Origin: Onishia niordana
GTDB taxonomy: Bacteria > Pseudomonadota > Gammaproteobacteria > Pseudomonadales > Halomonadaceae
Length of the DNA: 64,000 nt
Reading direction: 5' to 3'
NCBI RefSeq assembly: GCF_004798965.1
Contig: NZ_SDSD01000001.1
Span: forward strand, 744,001-808,000
Made by a program: the position numbers and the translations under genes. The notes beneath the pieces were generated by a model. It saw only the letters and a list, made by a program, of their open reading frames with translations, was not told the DNA's origin and did not search any database. Positions 63,333 to 64,000 of this stretch are shown piece after piece; position 1 is the first letter of the stretch, and each line of letters begins with the position of its first letter.

Positions 63333-64000
63333 TCAGCGACCAAGCGACACAAGCAGCTCCATCAAACGCTGCCGCTCTTCCCGCGTCAGCCTCTGCCCGC
63401 CTTTTTCCTTGTCCAACAAGGCCGCGTACTCGCTTTGCGGCGTCTGGCGAGACTGAGCACGCCGAAAGTGCTCCACCAGGCCATCCAGTTCAGTGGCGCG
63501 CGCCGCCGGTGGCATCAGCAGCTCACGTCGCGCCAGACCGGCCAGGCGCTCCCCCTCTGGCGTGCCATGAAAGTGCGCCAACAGTACCTGAATGCTGCGA
63601 TAACGCCCCGCTCGCAAGAGCTTGACCAGATCCTTGAACAGCGCACCATCGGCATCTTGCTCGGGGCACCAATCGAGGTCATCAGGCAGACGGTCCACCA
63701 GGGTTGGCTCATGAACCAACAACTGAAGCGCGCGAGCAATCAAGCTCATGGCGCCGCTTCGCGTTGCGGCCTGTGGCGCGCTGCCTTGAGCGCCTTGCTC
63801 ATCGGGTGCCCGCCAGGCCTCCTGGGACATTCCACTGTCGACGTCCTGGCCAAGCGGCTCGGCTGGCGCCTTGGCGGTCAACAACGCCGTAAAACGCGCC
63901 TGATCGACCCCCGTCCGCGAAGCGAGCTCGCTTAGCATCAGCGACTTCAACACCCCTTCCGGCAACTGCTCGATGGCCTTGAGCACCTGGCTGGCATAGC
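63333..64000 (-). CDS. dnaG: DNA primase, C-terminal part
   Basis: The gene runs off the right edge; about 221 C-terminal residues are visible (the first whole codons give YASQVLKAIEQLPEG). It contains the end of the primase core linker (LASRTGVDQARF) and the C-terminal DnaB-interaction region (LLAHFHGTPEGERLAGLARREL, in part; DKEKGGQRLTREERQRL). Position next to rpoD confirms identity. It makes replication primers. Confidence 0.92.
   Translation of the reverse strand, partial: YASQVLKAIEQLPEGVLKSLMLSELASRTGVDQARFTALLTAKAPAEPLGQDVDSGMSQEAWRAPDEQGAQGSAPQAATRSGAMSLIARALQLLVHEPTLVDRLPDDLDWCPEQDADGALFKDLVKLLRAGRYRSIQVLLAHFHGTPEGERLAGLARRELLMPPAARATELDGLVEHFRRAQSRQTPQSEYAALLDKEKGGQRLTREERQRLMELLVSLGR

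Overview
The window looks like chromosomal DNA of a high-GC, halophilic or osmolyte-using gammaproteobacterium. A member of the Halomonadaceae (Halomonas/Chromohalobacter group) is my best guess. This rests on gene content (tandem BCCT carriers, a full glycine betaine demethylation route, the rpoD/dnaG neighbourhood, TRAP transporters) and is inference. I see no rRNA, tRNA, CRISPR array, insertion sequence or prophage gene. Nearly all the DNA is coding.

Layout. 1-1.3 kb: the end of a KDPGal aldolase (dgoA-like) and an SMP-30 lactonase, a sugar-acid pathway fragment. 1.4-10.9 kb: ordinary accessory metabolism, namely an AEC exporter, a Tat-exported PhoD phosphatase, a large CehA/McbA-type PHP hydrolase divergent from a PQQ-type sugar dehydrogenase, and a TSUP carrier paired with a gamma-glutamyltransferase-like enzyme. 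10.9-15.8 kb: an NAD-linked molybdenum formate dehydrogenase (fused NuoE/NuoF subunit plus catalytic subunit) and a small unknown gene. 16.2-20.9 kb: a duplicated universal-stress-protein/BCCT transporter module whose first usp copy is a decayed relic. 21-30 kb: an exonuclease/DUF294 pair, a DUF4168 protein, a TRAP transporter and an EAL protein. 29.5-57.8 kb: a glycine betaine catabolic region holding purU-soxGADB-glyA, a GlxA-type regulator, gbcB/gbcA, fdhA, etfBA-dgcBA with two uncharacterised partners, mtgA, gbdR, and fghA-frmA with a LysR regulator. 57.9-60.4 kb: serine dehydratase and a GcvA-like regulator. 61-64 kb: rpoD and the 3' part of dnaG.

How the genes work together. BCCT carriers can import betaine. 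GbcAB removes the first methyl (as formaldehyde), giving dimethylglycine. DgcAB with EtfAB gives sarcosine. SoxBDAG gives glycine and methylene-THF. GlyA joins glycine and the C1 unit into serine, and SdaA makes pyruvate. Formaldehyde is burned by the glutathione-independent FdhA or by FrmA/FghA. PurU releases formate from formyl-THF, and the formate dehydrogenase recovers NADH. Almost the whole carbon and electron path from betaine to pyruvate plus CO2 is therefore encoded within about 48 kb.

Most interesting signals: (i) a hexamer, TGTCGC/GCGACA, occurs upstream of essentially every betaine or formaldehyde transcription unit and was not found in the other intergenic regions I read; (ii) the first usp copy has ATC in place of ATG and has lost its 3' third, yet keeps its Shine-Dalgarno and a 25-bp upstream element; (iii) an M19 'dipeptidase' in the dgc operon has lost its first metal-site ligands; (iv) an 84-residue unknown with a very strong ribosome site lies behind the formate dehydrogenase. 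All functional statements come from reading sequences and remembered family features; no search was run.
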